Origin: a virus
DNA length: 26,722 nt
Strand: one strand, 5' to 3'
IMG/VR virus record: IMGVR_UViG_3300010296_000064
Span: 1 to 26,722 of that record
In this document: piece by piece, positions 1 through 8,117 of the stretch
Layout of the letters: every line of letters begins with the position of its first letter
Numbering within the stretch: position 1 is the first letter of the stretch
Translations under genes and position numbers: made by a program
Notes under the pieces: generated by a model
The model's input: only the letters and a program-made list of their open reading frames with translations
Databases searched by the model: none
Told to the model about the DNA's origin: nothing

Positions 1-2178
1 AAAGCTTGTATCAGGTGAATGAAATGACTGTATATCTACTGGAACATTTTGAGCAATTCCATTATATTGGTCGCTAACATCTTGTACATCTGCACCTGTA
101 GTACGTCTTCTTATAAATGGATCATTATAAAAATAATCAGCTTGATTTACACAAAGTCCTATAGTACAGTTAGCTTGAGGAATTAAACAATTGTATGGAT
201 AGTTTGCATACAGACCTATTGTATTATCTGCATCTCCTGTAGTATTTGTAGGTGTACCTGGTATACTGTAATTTCTAAAGTTATTTATCATACCTTTAGC
301 TAAAATAGTTTTGTTACCATTTCTAGAACCTCTTAGTATTTCGTAACCTACTATGTTAGGAATATCATCTCCGTCATTGTCTTTTGGTAAAACAATGTTT
401 TTAAACCTTACACCCATCAACCTTATTTTAAAGTCTCCATTAGAGTCTTTATCAAAGTGATATGTTTGTGGAGTAAGTGCATTATCAGGAAACTTATGAT
501 GTCTTATGTTTTTACCACATAAGTCATAGTCATCATTGCTAGACTCTGTCCAACAATAATAACTAGAGTTCCATATATCAGGTCTGTTATCTGGGTATCT
601 TTCAGTTGACTGCCAATATCCCATTCTACCTCTAGCAATAACTTTACCTCCATCAGGAAGATCTTCTTGTATATTTGATTGTTGAGTAGCTGTGTTTAAT
701 ACTTCAAAGATTTGATCATCTGCATATAGTGCAGTAGTGCCTGCATTGTTTGCATCTGTTAAAGTTGCAGTATCTGTTGTTGCTACACCTGCAGGGGTAG
801 TATAATCACCTGGTGCTCTACCTGGTATATGATATGACGCAGACTTATCTCCTGTGTCATATACCCATCTTATAAAGAATGCATATATTTCATCTCGCAT
901 ATATCCAGCATTCTTGCCACCTTCTGTATAATATTTTTCATCATACTCTACAGAAACCCATTCAGCTTGAATCAAGTTTGCTAAAGGTTGATAGTTAAAA
1001 TCAAACTTAGATGTGGGCCCTACTCTTAACAAATAATTATTTGCGCTTGTTATTTGTTGAGACTGTTCAAAGACATAGTCTTTTAATAAGATATCGTCCT
1101 TGTCAACACTTGGGTTCTGATTAGTTATTAAGTCTACAGTAACTAATTTACTTCTTGTACTATAATAACCAACTCGTCTAGACTCTAAGTTTTGATTTGC
1201 AAATCTTATTAAAACTAGTTCAAATTCATCAAATGCATTTTCATCTACATCTATATCAATCTCTAAAGATCCTTGTAGTTCAGGATCGTAATAAATAGGT
1301 TGAGGATAACCTACTGAAAAATAGTTAGTTACTCTTACTCTATCTATAGTATAAGCTATTGCTACTGCATATGAGCCGTTTTCTAAAGTACCTGGTTGAG
1401 CTCCTTTTCTGACATTAGCACAAGGAGTCTTAAGCAGTCTAGCTATTCTTAATTCATTACAGTCAAGTTTATTTGTAGGTTTACATATTCTACAATCAGG
1501 TCTAACAGTATCAGGTATACCATCACCATTAGTGTCTGTAAATACTTGTTCTATACAATCTTCTACCCAAGGAACTCCTGGCCAAAGAATTTGATCAGTA
1601 CCGTTAGAATAAAAGTTAATTGTAGTAGAATCATTTTCTCCACCTAAAAATGTATAAGGCTCATCAATCCAAAGTTTTGGATCTCCAATGTTTAAATGTC
1701 TATCTGGATTTAAATTATCAGCCCAGTACACTTCCCATGAACAATCATCAAGAACTCTAGACGCACCTGTTATAAGATAAAGCTTATTGAAAGCTAAGCA
1801 AGGATCATTAACTATAGTTCTATATCTACATTGGTCTTCTTCAAATAAACCTATTTCTGATCTTAGAGATTTACCATCGATCTGATCATAAAGCACACTG
1901 TATATAACCCACTTGTCTGCATACAGATGTATAACTCCTATAATATCCTTGTTAAAAAATCCTGAAGCAGTCATGACCTTTGCACAAAGCTCATTTGAAT
2001 CTTCATTAGATATTGTTCCTAAGTCACCAGCGTCTGTATTGTTAGAAGCATTTCTAGCATGAGTCCACATTCCTTCTTTTACAAAAGAAGGGTCAGCGTC
2101 TTTATTCAAACCTTTTAAGAAAGTATTAGTTTGAATATTGCTTGTATTAGGGTCCTGTTGTTTATTTTTCTTAGCCAT
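1..2178 (-). CDS. Large crAss-like tail/neck structural protein, 3' end outside window
   Basis: The reading frame opens with ATG at 2178 (MAKKNKQQDPNTSN) and stays open for 726 codons to position 1, so the C terminus lies outside the window. The start overlaps the stop of the 345-aa gene by 8 nt. The N terminus carries a segment around residues 20-35 (LKGLNKDADPSFVKEGMW) of a type I know from large structural proteins of crAss-like and other Bacteroidota phages; in crAss001 a protein at this end of the operon forms the tail muzzle. The rest looks beta-rich, with several Cys residues (for example CRICKPTNKLDC near residues 225-236) and calcium-loop-like Asp-rich stretches (DTNGDGIPD, DKDSNGD). 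No membrane segment is evident. A role as a distal tail/muzzle component is inferred from position and N-terminal resemblance; the coding call itself is firm. Confidence 0.85.
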   Translation of the reverse strand, partial: MAKKNKQQDPNTSNIQTNTFLKGLNKDADPSFVKEGMWTHARNASNNTDAGDLGTISNEDSNELCAKVMTASGFFNKDIIGVIHLYADKWVIYSVLYDQIDGKSLRSEIGLFEEDQCRYRTIVNDPCLAFNKLYLITGASRVLDDCSWEVYWADNLNPDRHLNIGDPKLWIDEPYTFLGGENDSTTINFYSNGTDQILWPGVPWVEDCIEQVFTDTNGDGIPDTVRPDCRICKPTNKLDCNELRIARLLKTPCANVRKGAQPGTLENGSYAVAIAYTIDRVRVTNYFSVGYPQPIYYDPELQGSLEIDIDVDENAFDEFELVLIRFANQNLESRRVGYYSTRSKLVTVDLITNQNPSVDKDDILLKDYVFEQSQQITSANNYLLRVGPTSKFDFNYQPLANLIQAEWVSVEYDEKYYTEGGKNAGYMRDEIYAFFIRWVYDTGDKSASYHIPGRAPGDYTTPAGVATTDTATLTDANNAGTTALYADDQIFEVLNTATQQSNIQEDLPDGGKVIARGRMGYWQSTERYPDNRPDIWNSSYYCWTESSNDDYDLCGKNIRHHKFPDNALTPQTYHFDKDSNGDFKIRLMGVRFKNIVLPKDNDGDDIPNIVGYEILRGSRNGNKTILAKGMINNFRNYSIPGTPTNTTGDADNTIGLYANYPYNCLIPQANCTIGLCVNQADYFYNDPFIRRRTTGADVQDVSDQYNGIAQNVPVDIQSFHSPDTSF

Positions 2179-3208
2179 TGCTATGAATATTATTTCTTAT
2201 TGGTCTCTGCTTAAATAAGTTTGGAGAATATGAACTAAACATATCATAGTATCTTGCATACATTGCTTTTCTATTAGCTTTTGTAATCTCTTTCAATTCT
2301 CTAAAGTTAGGTGTATTCACTACACTTAAAGCATTATTTCTTGCACCTCTAAGTCTCTGCTCAACCAACTGCATTCTTTGTGATACATCTTCACCATTAA
2401 GATAAAGATTTTCTAGTATTCTAGATTTGAATGCATATTCATAATATTCATTAAGAAGATCGTGATCTGGCACAAGAAGATTTCCTTCATCATCTTCCAT
2501 TTGACCTTGGTAATTTAAATATACTTTACCTGTTTTAAAGTTAGTATATAAAAAGCCGTGCTTAATCCATCCTTCATTTGGTGTATTATAGTATAGATTT
2601 GGGCATTCACAGTCAATGTTTTGACTAGCCTTCATCTTTAAAGGAATTAATTCATTGTACGTTCTAGTTTCTGAAGCATTAATTACTTGTATAAGTTCGT
2701 ATGTCTCACCTTTGCAATTCATAAAAACTCTTGGTTTTACACAAGCATCTCCATATGGCTGCTGAGGATTATGCACTAGACATGTTCCTACATTACCTTT
2801 ATCATCACAACAACATGTAGGTTGATGAGTATCACAAGGATCTGGAACTTGTGCAGGAAAATCACTATATGTAGTAGGCACTTGCCCATCAGTTATCCTA
2901 ACTTCTTGCATGTTTGTACCACCTGCATATCCATCATAACCTACTGTAGTCTTAAAACTACCGCATATAAGCCCATAGTTAAATGTATAGAAATCATCAG
3001 GCAACTTTACTTTACCGTGGGTTACATCTAATATTACTTCTTTCTGTTGATTAATTCTAAGTCCTAAATCATAATTAAGTTTCTTAGCAAGCTTAATAAG
3101 CTGCTGAGGTTCAATCATATTTTCTAGAGCATATGTATTTAAATCAACTGTTACATCTTCTAACAGTTGATCAAATGTTCTATATTTTAATGTGTAGTTA
3201 AAATCCAT
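2171..3208 (-). CDS. Conserved tail/ring structural protein (crAss-like), 345 aa
   Basis: A 345-residue protein whose N terminus (RTFDQLLEDVTVDLNTYALE, residues 10-29) is helical and is followed by a beta-rich region (KVKLPDDFYTFNYG). I recall this arrangement from a conserved structural gene of crAss-like phages. A Cys cluster occurs near residues 124-143 (CDTHQPTCCCDDKGNVGTC), possibly a metal or disulfide knot, with another Cys pair near residues 200-202 (CEC). The C terminus is helical and basic (residues 270-345). The start is coupled to the preceding gene by TAATG (1-nt overlap) and the stop overlaps the next gene by 8 nt, so the three are translated together. It probably belongs to the neck/tail assembly alongside the 221-aa protein. 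The exact role (ring, tube or stabilisation protein) cannot be settled from sequence alone. Confidence 0.85.
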   Translation of the reverse strand: MDFNYTLKYRTFDQLLEDVTVDLNTYALENMIEPQQLIKLAKKLNYDLGLRINQQKEVILDVTHGKVKLPDDFYTFNYGLICGSFKTTVGYDGYAGGTNMQEVRITDGQVPTTYSDFPAQVPDPCDTHQPTCCCDDKGNVGTCLVHNPQQPYGDACVKPRVFMNCKGETYELIQVINASETRTYNELIPLKMKASQNIDCECPNLYYNTPNEGWIKHGFLYTNFKTGKVYLNYQGQMEDDEGNLLVPDHDLLNEYYEYAFKSRILENLYLNGEDVSQRMQLVEQRLRGARNNALSVVNTPNFRELKEITKANRKAMYARYYDMFSSYSPNLFKQRPIRNNIHSNG

Positions 3209-3873
3209 TATCTAAGTGTGTTTTGACTATCATCAGCACCATCAGTTGGAACTTTGATAGACATAGTTAATTCTTGAACTACATATTGTTCTACTTCAGA
3301 AAATAAATAGTCAGGTATGTTTAAAGATTGATCTTGTTTAATAAGACATTTATCAGAATCGCATGACTCTGTATCATTTTCAAAGATGGCTTCTATCTTA
3401 ACTGCATCCCAATCTAGATTTGGAAAATACAAGTATCCATCTAGATACCAGAAGTATTGTCTCTTATTATACTTAAACGTAGTAGTTTTAGTCATAGAAA
3501 CAAAAGTACCTGGATCAGTTCTAAATAACTCTATAGAACCATCAACTGATGATACAGTCCTAAATATAGGACCCTGGATGCCAGTCAATAGATCTGGAAC
3601 ACGTTCTTTAGTTCTCTTAAAATAACATCCTGAGTATACACCTACGCATGCAGCATCTACTTTATCTACTTCTATAAGCTCAACATAAGGCATTACTTTA
3701 AAGATGTTACTAATCTGCATAAGCCTTCTTTGGTTATCTTCTCTCTTCATAAGAGAGTTACCATACTTTATAAGTGAAAAGTAGATTGTTCTGTCTGTTA
3801 GGAATGGATCTTCCTTAACAGCCTTTAGTGTGTTTCTTACTCTTGATATTGCTTCGCCAACTGTTGTACTCAT
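3208..3873 (-). CDS. Conserved ring/connector-type structural protein (crAss-like), 221 aa
   Basis: A 221-residue protein with a helical N terminus (TVGEAISRVRNTLKAVKED, residues 4-22) and a second helix containing SLIKYGNSLMKRED. A beta-rich middle follows (CYFKRTKERVPDLL; FKYNKRQYFWYLDGYLYFPN). The C-terminal helix SEVEQYVVQELTMSIKVP leads into a short polar tail. A helix-beta-helix plan in a 200-240 aa protein is common in head-tail connector, ring and tail-tube-terminator proteins of podoviruses. I recall near relatives beside the 345-aa type gene in crAss-like phages. It overlaps the stop of the upstream 193-aa gene by 4 nt (ATGA) and is linked to the next gene by TAATG. The function is inferred from family resemblance and position. 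Confidence 0.85.
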   Translation of the reverse strand: MSTTVGEAISRVRNTLKAVKEDPFLTDRTIYFSLIKYGNSLMKREDNQRRLMQISNIFKVMPYVELIEVDKVDAACVGVYSGCYFKRTKERVPDLLTGIQGPIFRTVSSVDGSIELFRTDPGTFVSMTKTTTFKYNKRQYFWYLDGYLYFPNLDWDAVKIEAIFENDTESCDSDKCLIKQDQSLNIPDYLFSEVEQYVVQELTMSIKVPTDGADDSQNTLR

Positions 3874-4451
3874 AAATCAAATTCATTATAGCCATCTAAA
3901 GCATGATCTTGCTTCTTCAGTCTTATTTCATTAGCTACCTTTTTAGAGTAAGCTAGTTTTATTTTCTGCTTTGGATCAACTACTATATAGTTGTTCCAGT
4001 TTTCAGGATATGATTTAGCTACTGCTCTTTTAAACTCTCTACATGCAGTAAAGCCCCAAAACTCTCTGTTCTTAATTTTGTGCTTTAATCTTCCATTAGT
4101 AAAGAATATCTTAGCAAGCTTACCATCACTATCCCAGTTCTTGTTGGCAACCTTAACACCGTATTTTTTAGATTTAGCAAAGTCTACATTTTTCTTTTTA
4201 CTTGGTTGACATGTACCTATGAATAACCAACCTAGTGATTCGGGAAGTTCTACTCCACCCCTCTTGTCAATCACTGTTTCATAAACCAATTTATTAAAGG
4301 ACTTAATAATTGATCTAAGCTCTTTATCCTTTAGGTTTTTATACCTTGGATACTTTTCTCTAAATCTGTCAAAGAACTCTTTATTTAAAACTTCATAAGT
4401 GTCAGCTCTAAATCTTGGAGCGTTTAAGTCTGGTGTTTTGAATGTTTCCAT
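3870..4451 (-). CDS. Basic structural-block protein, possible HU/IHF-like fold, 193 aa
   Basis: A 193-residue Lys-rich protein. Residues 25-65 form two predicted helices (KNLKDKELRSIIKSFNKLVY) followed by a turn and strand (GGVELPESLGWLFIG). This resembles the helix-helix-beta plan of HU/IHF subunits, where a helix precedes a 'V-L-G-F-G' strand. A basic region follows (KKYGVKVANKNWDSDG, then GRLKHKIKNREFWGF). Published crAss-like genomes carry IHF-like genes within the structural block, which supports but does not prove the idea. The gene directly follows a strong terminator and a GTATATTAT element, so it probably starts a new transcript covering the neck/tail genes. It could also be an ordinary head-tail adaptor. 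The coding call is secure and the fold call is weak. Confidence 0.8.
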   Translation of the reverse strand: METFKTPDLNAPRFRADTYEVLNKEFFDRFREKYPRYKNLKDKELRSIIKSFNKLVYETVIDKRGGVELPESLGWLFIGTCQPSKKKNVDFAKSKKYGVKVANKNWDSDGKLAKIFFTNGRLKHKIKNREFWGFTACREFKRAVAKSYPENWNNYIVVDPKQKIKLAYSKKVANEIRLKKQDHALDGYNEFDL

Positions 4452-4457
4452 ACTATG

Positions 4458-4475
4458 TAAATAATATACTAAAAA
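4458..4475 (-). promoter_or_regulatory. Candidate promoter element (GTATATTAT) before the 193-aa gene
   Basis: The minus strand reads TTTTTAGTATATTATTTA here, 7-24 nt upstream of the ATG at 4451 and about 35 nt downstream of the terminator hairpin. The core GTATATTAT recurs in the same orientation before four other genes in the window. A TTG about 20 nt further upstream (ACTTGATAA) could serve as the distal box of a Bacteroidota-type promoter. Promoter function is inferred. Confidence 0.45.
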
Positions 4476-4507
4476 TTAATGAGATTATCAAGTATAACAA
4501 ATATAGC

Positions 4508-4543
4508 TAAAAAAAGAAAACCCCCACTTGTGTGAGGGCTTTC
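4508..4543 (-). terminator. Intrinsic terminator after the 553-aa fibre gene
   Basis: On the minus strand a 12-bp stem (arms 4543-4532 and 4527-4516; arm sequence GAAAGCCCTCAC with two G-T wobbles) closes a 4-nt loop (ACAA). It is followed by seven T residues (4515-4509). It lies 42 nt past the stop of the fibre gene and before the 193-aa gene, a textbook rho-independent terminator. Confidence 0.88.
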
Positions 4544-4584
4544 CTGTTGTTAGCCACAGAAACCAACAAACTGCGACAATATTA

Positions 4585-6246
4585 TTAATATAGAATAACT
4601 AATCTATCAACATTCTGAGTAGATGTAATTTGAACCTCAGTAGTACTAAGCATTATAAATCTTGTATCTCGAGTGACATCTTCATTTCCATTAAAAGCTC
4701 TAGCTACTATAAATTGCTCTCCAAGATTGTGTGAAATACCTGTTAAGGGATCACCTGCAATATAACCAATACCTGTTATATCAGTTGCTCTTCGCACATT
4801 TAAAGTTGTATTAATAATTGGATTTTGAGGATTTGTATTATCAACTACAATATCTGCACTAGAAGAAGTTACACTAAGTACACCATCATTGTTAATTGTA
4901 ATAGTTTGAGATCCTAAATCTCCTATTGTACCAATTCCAGTTCCACCTGCTATAGTAAATGTACTAGTTGTGTTAGGCGCTTGTAAAGTATCACCTGCAT
5001 CAGATTGAATTTCTGCATAAACACGGTCAATAAGGTTATCAATTGTAATTTGATTACCTAATACTGTTAAATCAATATCTGTTCCACCTACAAGAGTTAA
5101 AGTATCTCCGTTAACACCAGCACTAGCTGTACCGCCTGGAGTACCAGAAACATTTGAACAAGTAACATCAACAAACGTTAACTGAGCAGAACCTCTGTCT
5201 TCATTTACAATAGTAAATGTACCTTCATTAGCTCCAGGTCCACTGGCTAATGATACACTTATACCATCTACTACAGCGTCTGATACAATTCTTAGTTTAT
5301 CATTAGCTGAAGCTGCGATAATATCAGTAACACCATCGCTAATAGTTTGCCATTGGAATGGAACTCCAATTGATTCACCAATAGTAATTGTATGTGTAAG
5401 CGCATCATAACCAACTGTGATACCACTACCTGGATCAGCAATAATACCACCTTGAGCAAGAATTCCTGCTGCAGTATCCATGATATAGTTACCCATTTCA
5501 GTTTCATTTACATCTACTGTAAATGTTCTTTCAAAAGGTGCAATACCACCAGCATTAGTATTAACAACATCAATTTTAGTATCAACACTAGTTATAGTAA
5601 CTTCATCAACTTCTAATGTATAAGTTGTATCTCCTGCGTTTGGAGTGTTTGGAATTTCTGTAATAGAAATGTGTCCAAATGAAGTTTGAAGTTCAGTTAC
5701 TGGTAAAAGTGAACTATCAATATCAATAGTATAAGTATTTTCATATGGTCCAGTAGATGAAGTTGATACAGACAATGCAGTACCTGGTGTTACATCTACT
5801 ATACTTTCATGAGAATTTACTACATAAGGATCTCCAGCGCTACCATCACCAGTTACAACAACATTATCTCCTGCAGTTACAATTGAAGCTGTAGGAAGTC
5901 CTGCTGGATCTAGAGTAACTGTATATGTAGTTACTGCACCTACTGTTGAAGGAGTTACAACTACAAAAGAATCTCCTGATACTACTATACTTTGAGCTGT
6001 TAAAGCTTCATTTACTCTAGCACAGAAAAAGTTTATAATTTTAGTTAATGCAGTATCTAAATAATCATTTCTAGAGATTACAGTACTACTTATTCCTGTC
6101 ACATCATTAGTACAGGTTAAGTCTACACCTGTGTAGACAATGCAAGAAGCGTTGAACACTTCTGAACATGCTGGTGGACATGTCTGGGAAACTACGTAAG
6201 TTCCAGAGCATCCACAGTTTGGGGTATTACAATTTGAACAAGCCAT
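4585..6246 (-). CDS. Beta-repeat tail/head fibre-like protein, 553 aa
   Basis: A 553-residue protein in three parts. Residues 1-15 hold a compact Cys cluster (C3, C6, C11, C13; MACSNCNTPNCGCSG) that looks like a small metal- or disulfide-bound knot. Residues 24-78 form a Cys-anchored module (SCIVYTGVDLTCTN ... FFCARV) shared in outline with the N terminus of the adjacent 599-aa protein. Residues 80-553 are almost entirely short beta repeats rich in Thr, Ser, Val, Gly and Asp (for example GDNVVVTGDGSAGDPYVV, ITVGYDALTHTITIGE, ADIVVDNTNPQNPIINT), typical of trimeric phage fibres. A compact C-terminal cap follows (QITSTQNVDRLVILY). A role in host binding or as a capsid fibre is inferred from this architecture. 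A terminator follows the gene, which ends the appendage segment. Confidence 0.85.
   Translation of the reverse strand: MACSNCNTPNCGCSGTYVVSQTCPPACSEVFNASCIVYTGVDLTCTNDVTGISSTVISRNDYLDTALTKIINFFCARVNEALTAQSIVVSGDSFVVVTPSTVGAVTTYTVTLDPAGLPTASIVTAGDNVVVTGDGSAGDPYVVNSHESIVDVTPGTALSVSTSSTGPYENTYTIDIDSSLLPVTELQTSFGHISITEIPNTPNAGDTTYTLEVDEVTITSVDTKIDVVNTNAGGIAPFERTFTVDVNETEMGNYIMDTAAGILAQGGIIADPGSGITVGYDALTHTITIGESIGVPFQWQTISDGVTDIIAASANDKLRIVSDAVVDGISVSLASGPGANEGTFTIVNEDRGSAQLTFVDVTCSNVSGTPGGTASAGVNGDTLTLVGGTDIDLTVLGNQITIDNLIDRVYAEIQSDAGDTLQAPNTTSTFTIAGGTGIGTIGDLGSQTITINNDGVLSVTSSSADIVVDNTNPQNPIINTTLNVRRATDITGIGYIAGDPLTGISHNLGEQFIVARAFNGNEDVTRDTRFIMLSTTEVQITSTQNVDRLVILY
6019..6177 (-). other. Cys-anchored N-terminal module of the 553-aa fibre
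   Basis: Residues 24-76 contain the pattern S-C-I-V-Y-T-G-x-D-L-x-C followed by a helix ending in FFCARV. The 599-aa neighbour has S-N-C-V-V-W-Q-G-P-D-I-P-C followed by a helix ending TELCTIL (residues 16-52). The spacing of the hydrophobic and Cys positions matches, so this is probably a common virion-attachment domain. The comparison was made by eye. Confidence 0.55.
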
Positions 6247-6285
6247 TTTTTATTTTATTTTATATATATATAATTTACAATTTAA

Positions 6286-8085
6286 TTAAGGTGTTTCACA
6301 ATCTATTGTTGCAGTTGCAGCTGTACAGTCTACATATGCAGTTAATCCATCAATACTAGTATAAAAGCCACCTAAGTTAGCAACACTTCCTGCATCACAA
6401 TCAAAAGGATACAATGCTGAGTCATACACTTTAGTTTGTACAGGATACTCATATTCGTTCCAATTATTAGGTGTGGATGCTGGATCAGGTGTTACAGCTG
6501 GTGGTGTAGGTGTTGCAATATTTGTGATAGCTACATAAAGTTGACCAGCATATAATACCACATCTCCTATAGAGTATCCTAGTGTTTCATCAAAAGGAGT
6601 CGGTACAGGAAATGAATGCACATCTGATTCATTGGATGTATAGTCAGGAACTGTTTCTCCTGATCTTACATTACTTGTAATAAATCTTAATGCTGAACTT
6701 CCTAGGGTAGATGCAGTTAATCCAAAAGTTGATTTTTCAAGTGCTCCTATTGTTTCAATATAAAGAACACCTGATGCTTTGATACCAAACCTTACTACAG
6801 AAGATAATGCTGTACTTGCAAATGTTCCAGCATCTATTACAATAGGTCTTACCATAACTGTAGGATAACCTAATCTATATTCTGAGTCTAATAGTCCTGC
6901 ATGAACTACAGCAGGAATACAAGTGGTATTATTATTAAAATATAATGTGTCATTTCCTGCTGTTTGTACAGAACTACTAGCAGGATTGGTTGCAATTATA
7001 TTATCATAAGCATTTAATTCTTTTAATTCAGTAGCAGATCCATCTCCATTTCCATCTAAAGGAATATAAACTAATCCTCTAAAATGTATTACATTACCAA
7101 TTCTTCTACACTCTGGTCTAAATCCTGGTAATAACATAGAACTACTATAGAAATCAAATCCTTCTAAGGGTCTCCATCCTGTATCTTGAATTTTAGCTGA
7201 TAACTCATTAGTAGGACTAAGTGTTAAGTCAATAGTATTAGTATCAGCTACTGTAATTGTCCAGCTATCAACATTTGCTAATAAGTATTGATAAATATCA
7301 CATACAGCAATCCAGATGTTAGTAATTGTATCTGCTAATGTTCCAGGGGCATCTATCCATAAACCATAAGCTGTAGTGTAATCTTGTCCTGGAAACTGTA
7401 AAGTTTCATCATTATTATTAATACACTGTCTTTGAATAGCTGTGCTTATGGCAGCAGTTGTTCCTGTTACAGCATAAAAATCACACCAAATAGCATTCAA
7501 AAACTGTTCTAGAACTTGTTGTATAGGAGTTGGTGCTCCTGCTACTACAGTACCAAAACTACAATCTGAAGCAATTGTTATTTCAGATGGAGCAGGAATA
7601 ACAGTATTTTCTAAAGTTGTAAGTCTAATTAAAATATCAGTAATTTGATCTTGAATTAAACTGATCTCTGTAATAATACTACAGATTCTTTGTCCAATAA
7701 GTTGAACATACTCTACTAGTTGCATAGTAGTTTGATTACCTGTAACAAAGCATTCTGCTACAGATACTACACAATCAGGACATCCTGTTTCATCTTTTTC
7801 TACTGGTACAAGACCTTGGTTTTGACAAATCTGATCAATAAGAAATTGTATAAGTGCCTGAAAGTCTTGAGGACCACATGCTTGTATATTAAAGCATGTT
7901 AAGTCATAGTTAGAAACTTTCAACGTATCTAGAATAGTACATAGCTCTGTAGCCATTTGAGATACAACATCTGACACAGTGTCTCCAGTACATAATTCAA
8001 TGCATGGAATATCTGGACCTTGCCAAACTACACAGTTGGAAGATATTGGGCTACAAGGCTTGTTATCTAAATTTAAAGGTTTCAT
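6286..8085 (-). CDS. Cys-rich fibre/adhesin-like protein with a possible carbohydrate-binding module, 599 aa
   Basis: A 599-residue protein. Residues 16-52 carry the module shared with the 553-aa fibre. A second Cys-bounded segment (residues 101-135) runs into a coiled-coil-like helix (ISLIQDQITDILIRLTTLE, residues 141-159), suggesting trimerisation. Residues 300-480 look like a beta-rich head domain (GFRPECRRIGNVIHFRGLVY). Residues 503-545 (YSIGDVVLYAGQLYVAI ... NNWNEY) fit the CBM5/12-type pattern Y-x-x-G-D-x-V-x-Y-x-G-x-x-Y-x-A followed by a Trp, a chitin/glycan-binding fold often found in phage tail proteins. The gene stands 40 nt before the 553-aa fibre and 32 nt after the 982-aa gene, with a GTATATTAT element in front. 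A receptor-binding or decorating fibre is the best inference. Confidence 0.85.
   Translation of the reverse strand: MKPLNLDNKPCSPISSNCVVWQGPDIPCIELCTGDTVSDVVSQMATELCTILDTLKVSNYDLTCFNIQACGPQDFQALIQFLIDQICQNQGLVPVEKDETGCPDCVVSVAECFVTGNQTTMQLVEYVQLIGQRICSIITEISLIQDQITDILIRLTTLENTVIPAPSEITIASDCSFGTVVAGAPTPIQQVLEQFLNAIWCDFYAVTGTTAAISTAIQRQCINNNDETLQFPGQDYTTAYGLWIDAPGTLADTITNIWIAVCDIYQYLLANVDSWTITVADTNTIDLTLSPTNELSAKIQDTGWRPLEGFDFYSSSMLLPGFRPECRRIGNVIHFRGLVYIPLDGNGDGSATELKELNAYDNIIATNPASSSVQTAGNDTLYFNNNTTCIPAVVHAGLLDSEYRLGYPTVMVRPIVIDAGTFASTALSSVVRFGIKASGVLYIETIGALEKSTFGLTASTLGSSALRFITSNVRSGETVPDYTSNESDVHSFPVPTPFDETLGYSIGDVVLYAGQLYVAITNIATPTPPAVTPDPASTPNNWNEYEYPVQTKVYDSALYPFDCDAGSVANLGGFYTSIDGLTAYVDCTAATATIDCETP
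6451..6579 (-). other. Possible CBM5/12-like carbohydrate-binding module in the 599-aa protein
   Basis: Residues 503-545 show Y-S-I-G-D-V-V-L-Y-A-G-Q-L-Y-V-A-I, then a Pro/Thr-rich loop and W542. This is the spacing of the aromatic residues in CBM5/12 (ChiC-type) modules. The match is a motif read by eye, without a profile search. Confidence 0.5.
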
Positions 8086-8097
8086 ACTTATTGTTAT

Positions 8098-8112
8098 TTA
8101 TAATATACAAAT
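8098..8112 (-). promoter_or_regulatory. Candidate promoter element (GTATATTAT) before the 599-aa gene
   Basis: The minus strand reads TTTGTATATTATAAA in the 32-nt gap between the 982-aa stop and the 599-aa start, 13-27 nt upstream of the ATG. The 9-mer core is identical to the four other copies. Function as a promoter is inferred from recurrence and placement. Confidence 0.45.
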
Positions 8113-8117
8113 TATTA

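Noticed and set aside
6258-6275. TA dinucleotide run before the 553-aa fibre gene as a replication or binding site
   Set aside because: The run is short, lies in a 39-nt AT-rich leader and has no accompanying repeats or dyad; a leader or weak promoter-like sequence is the simpler reading.
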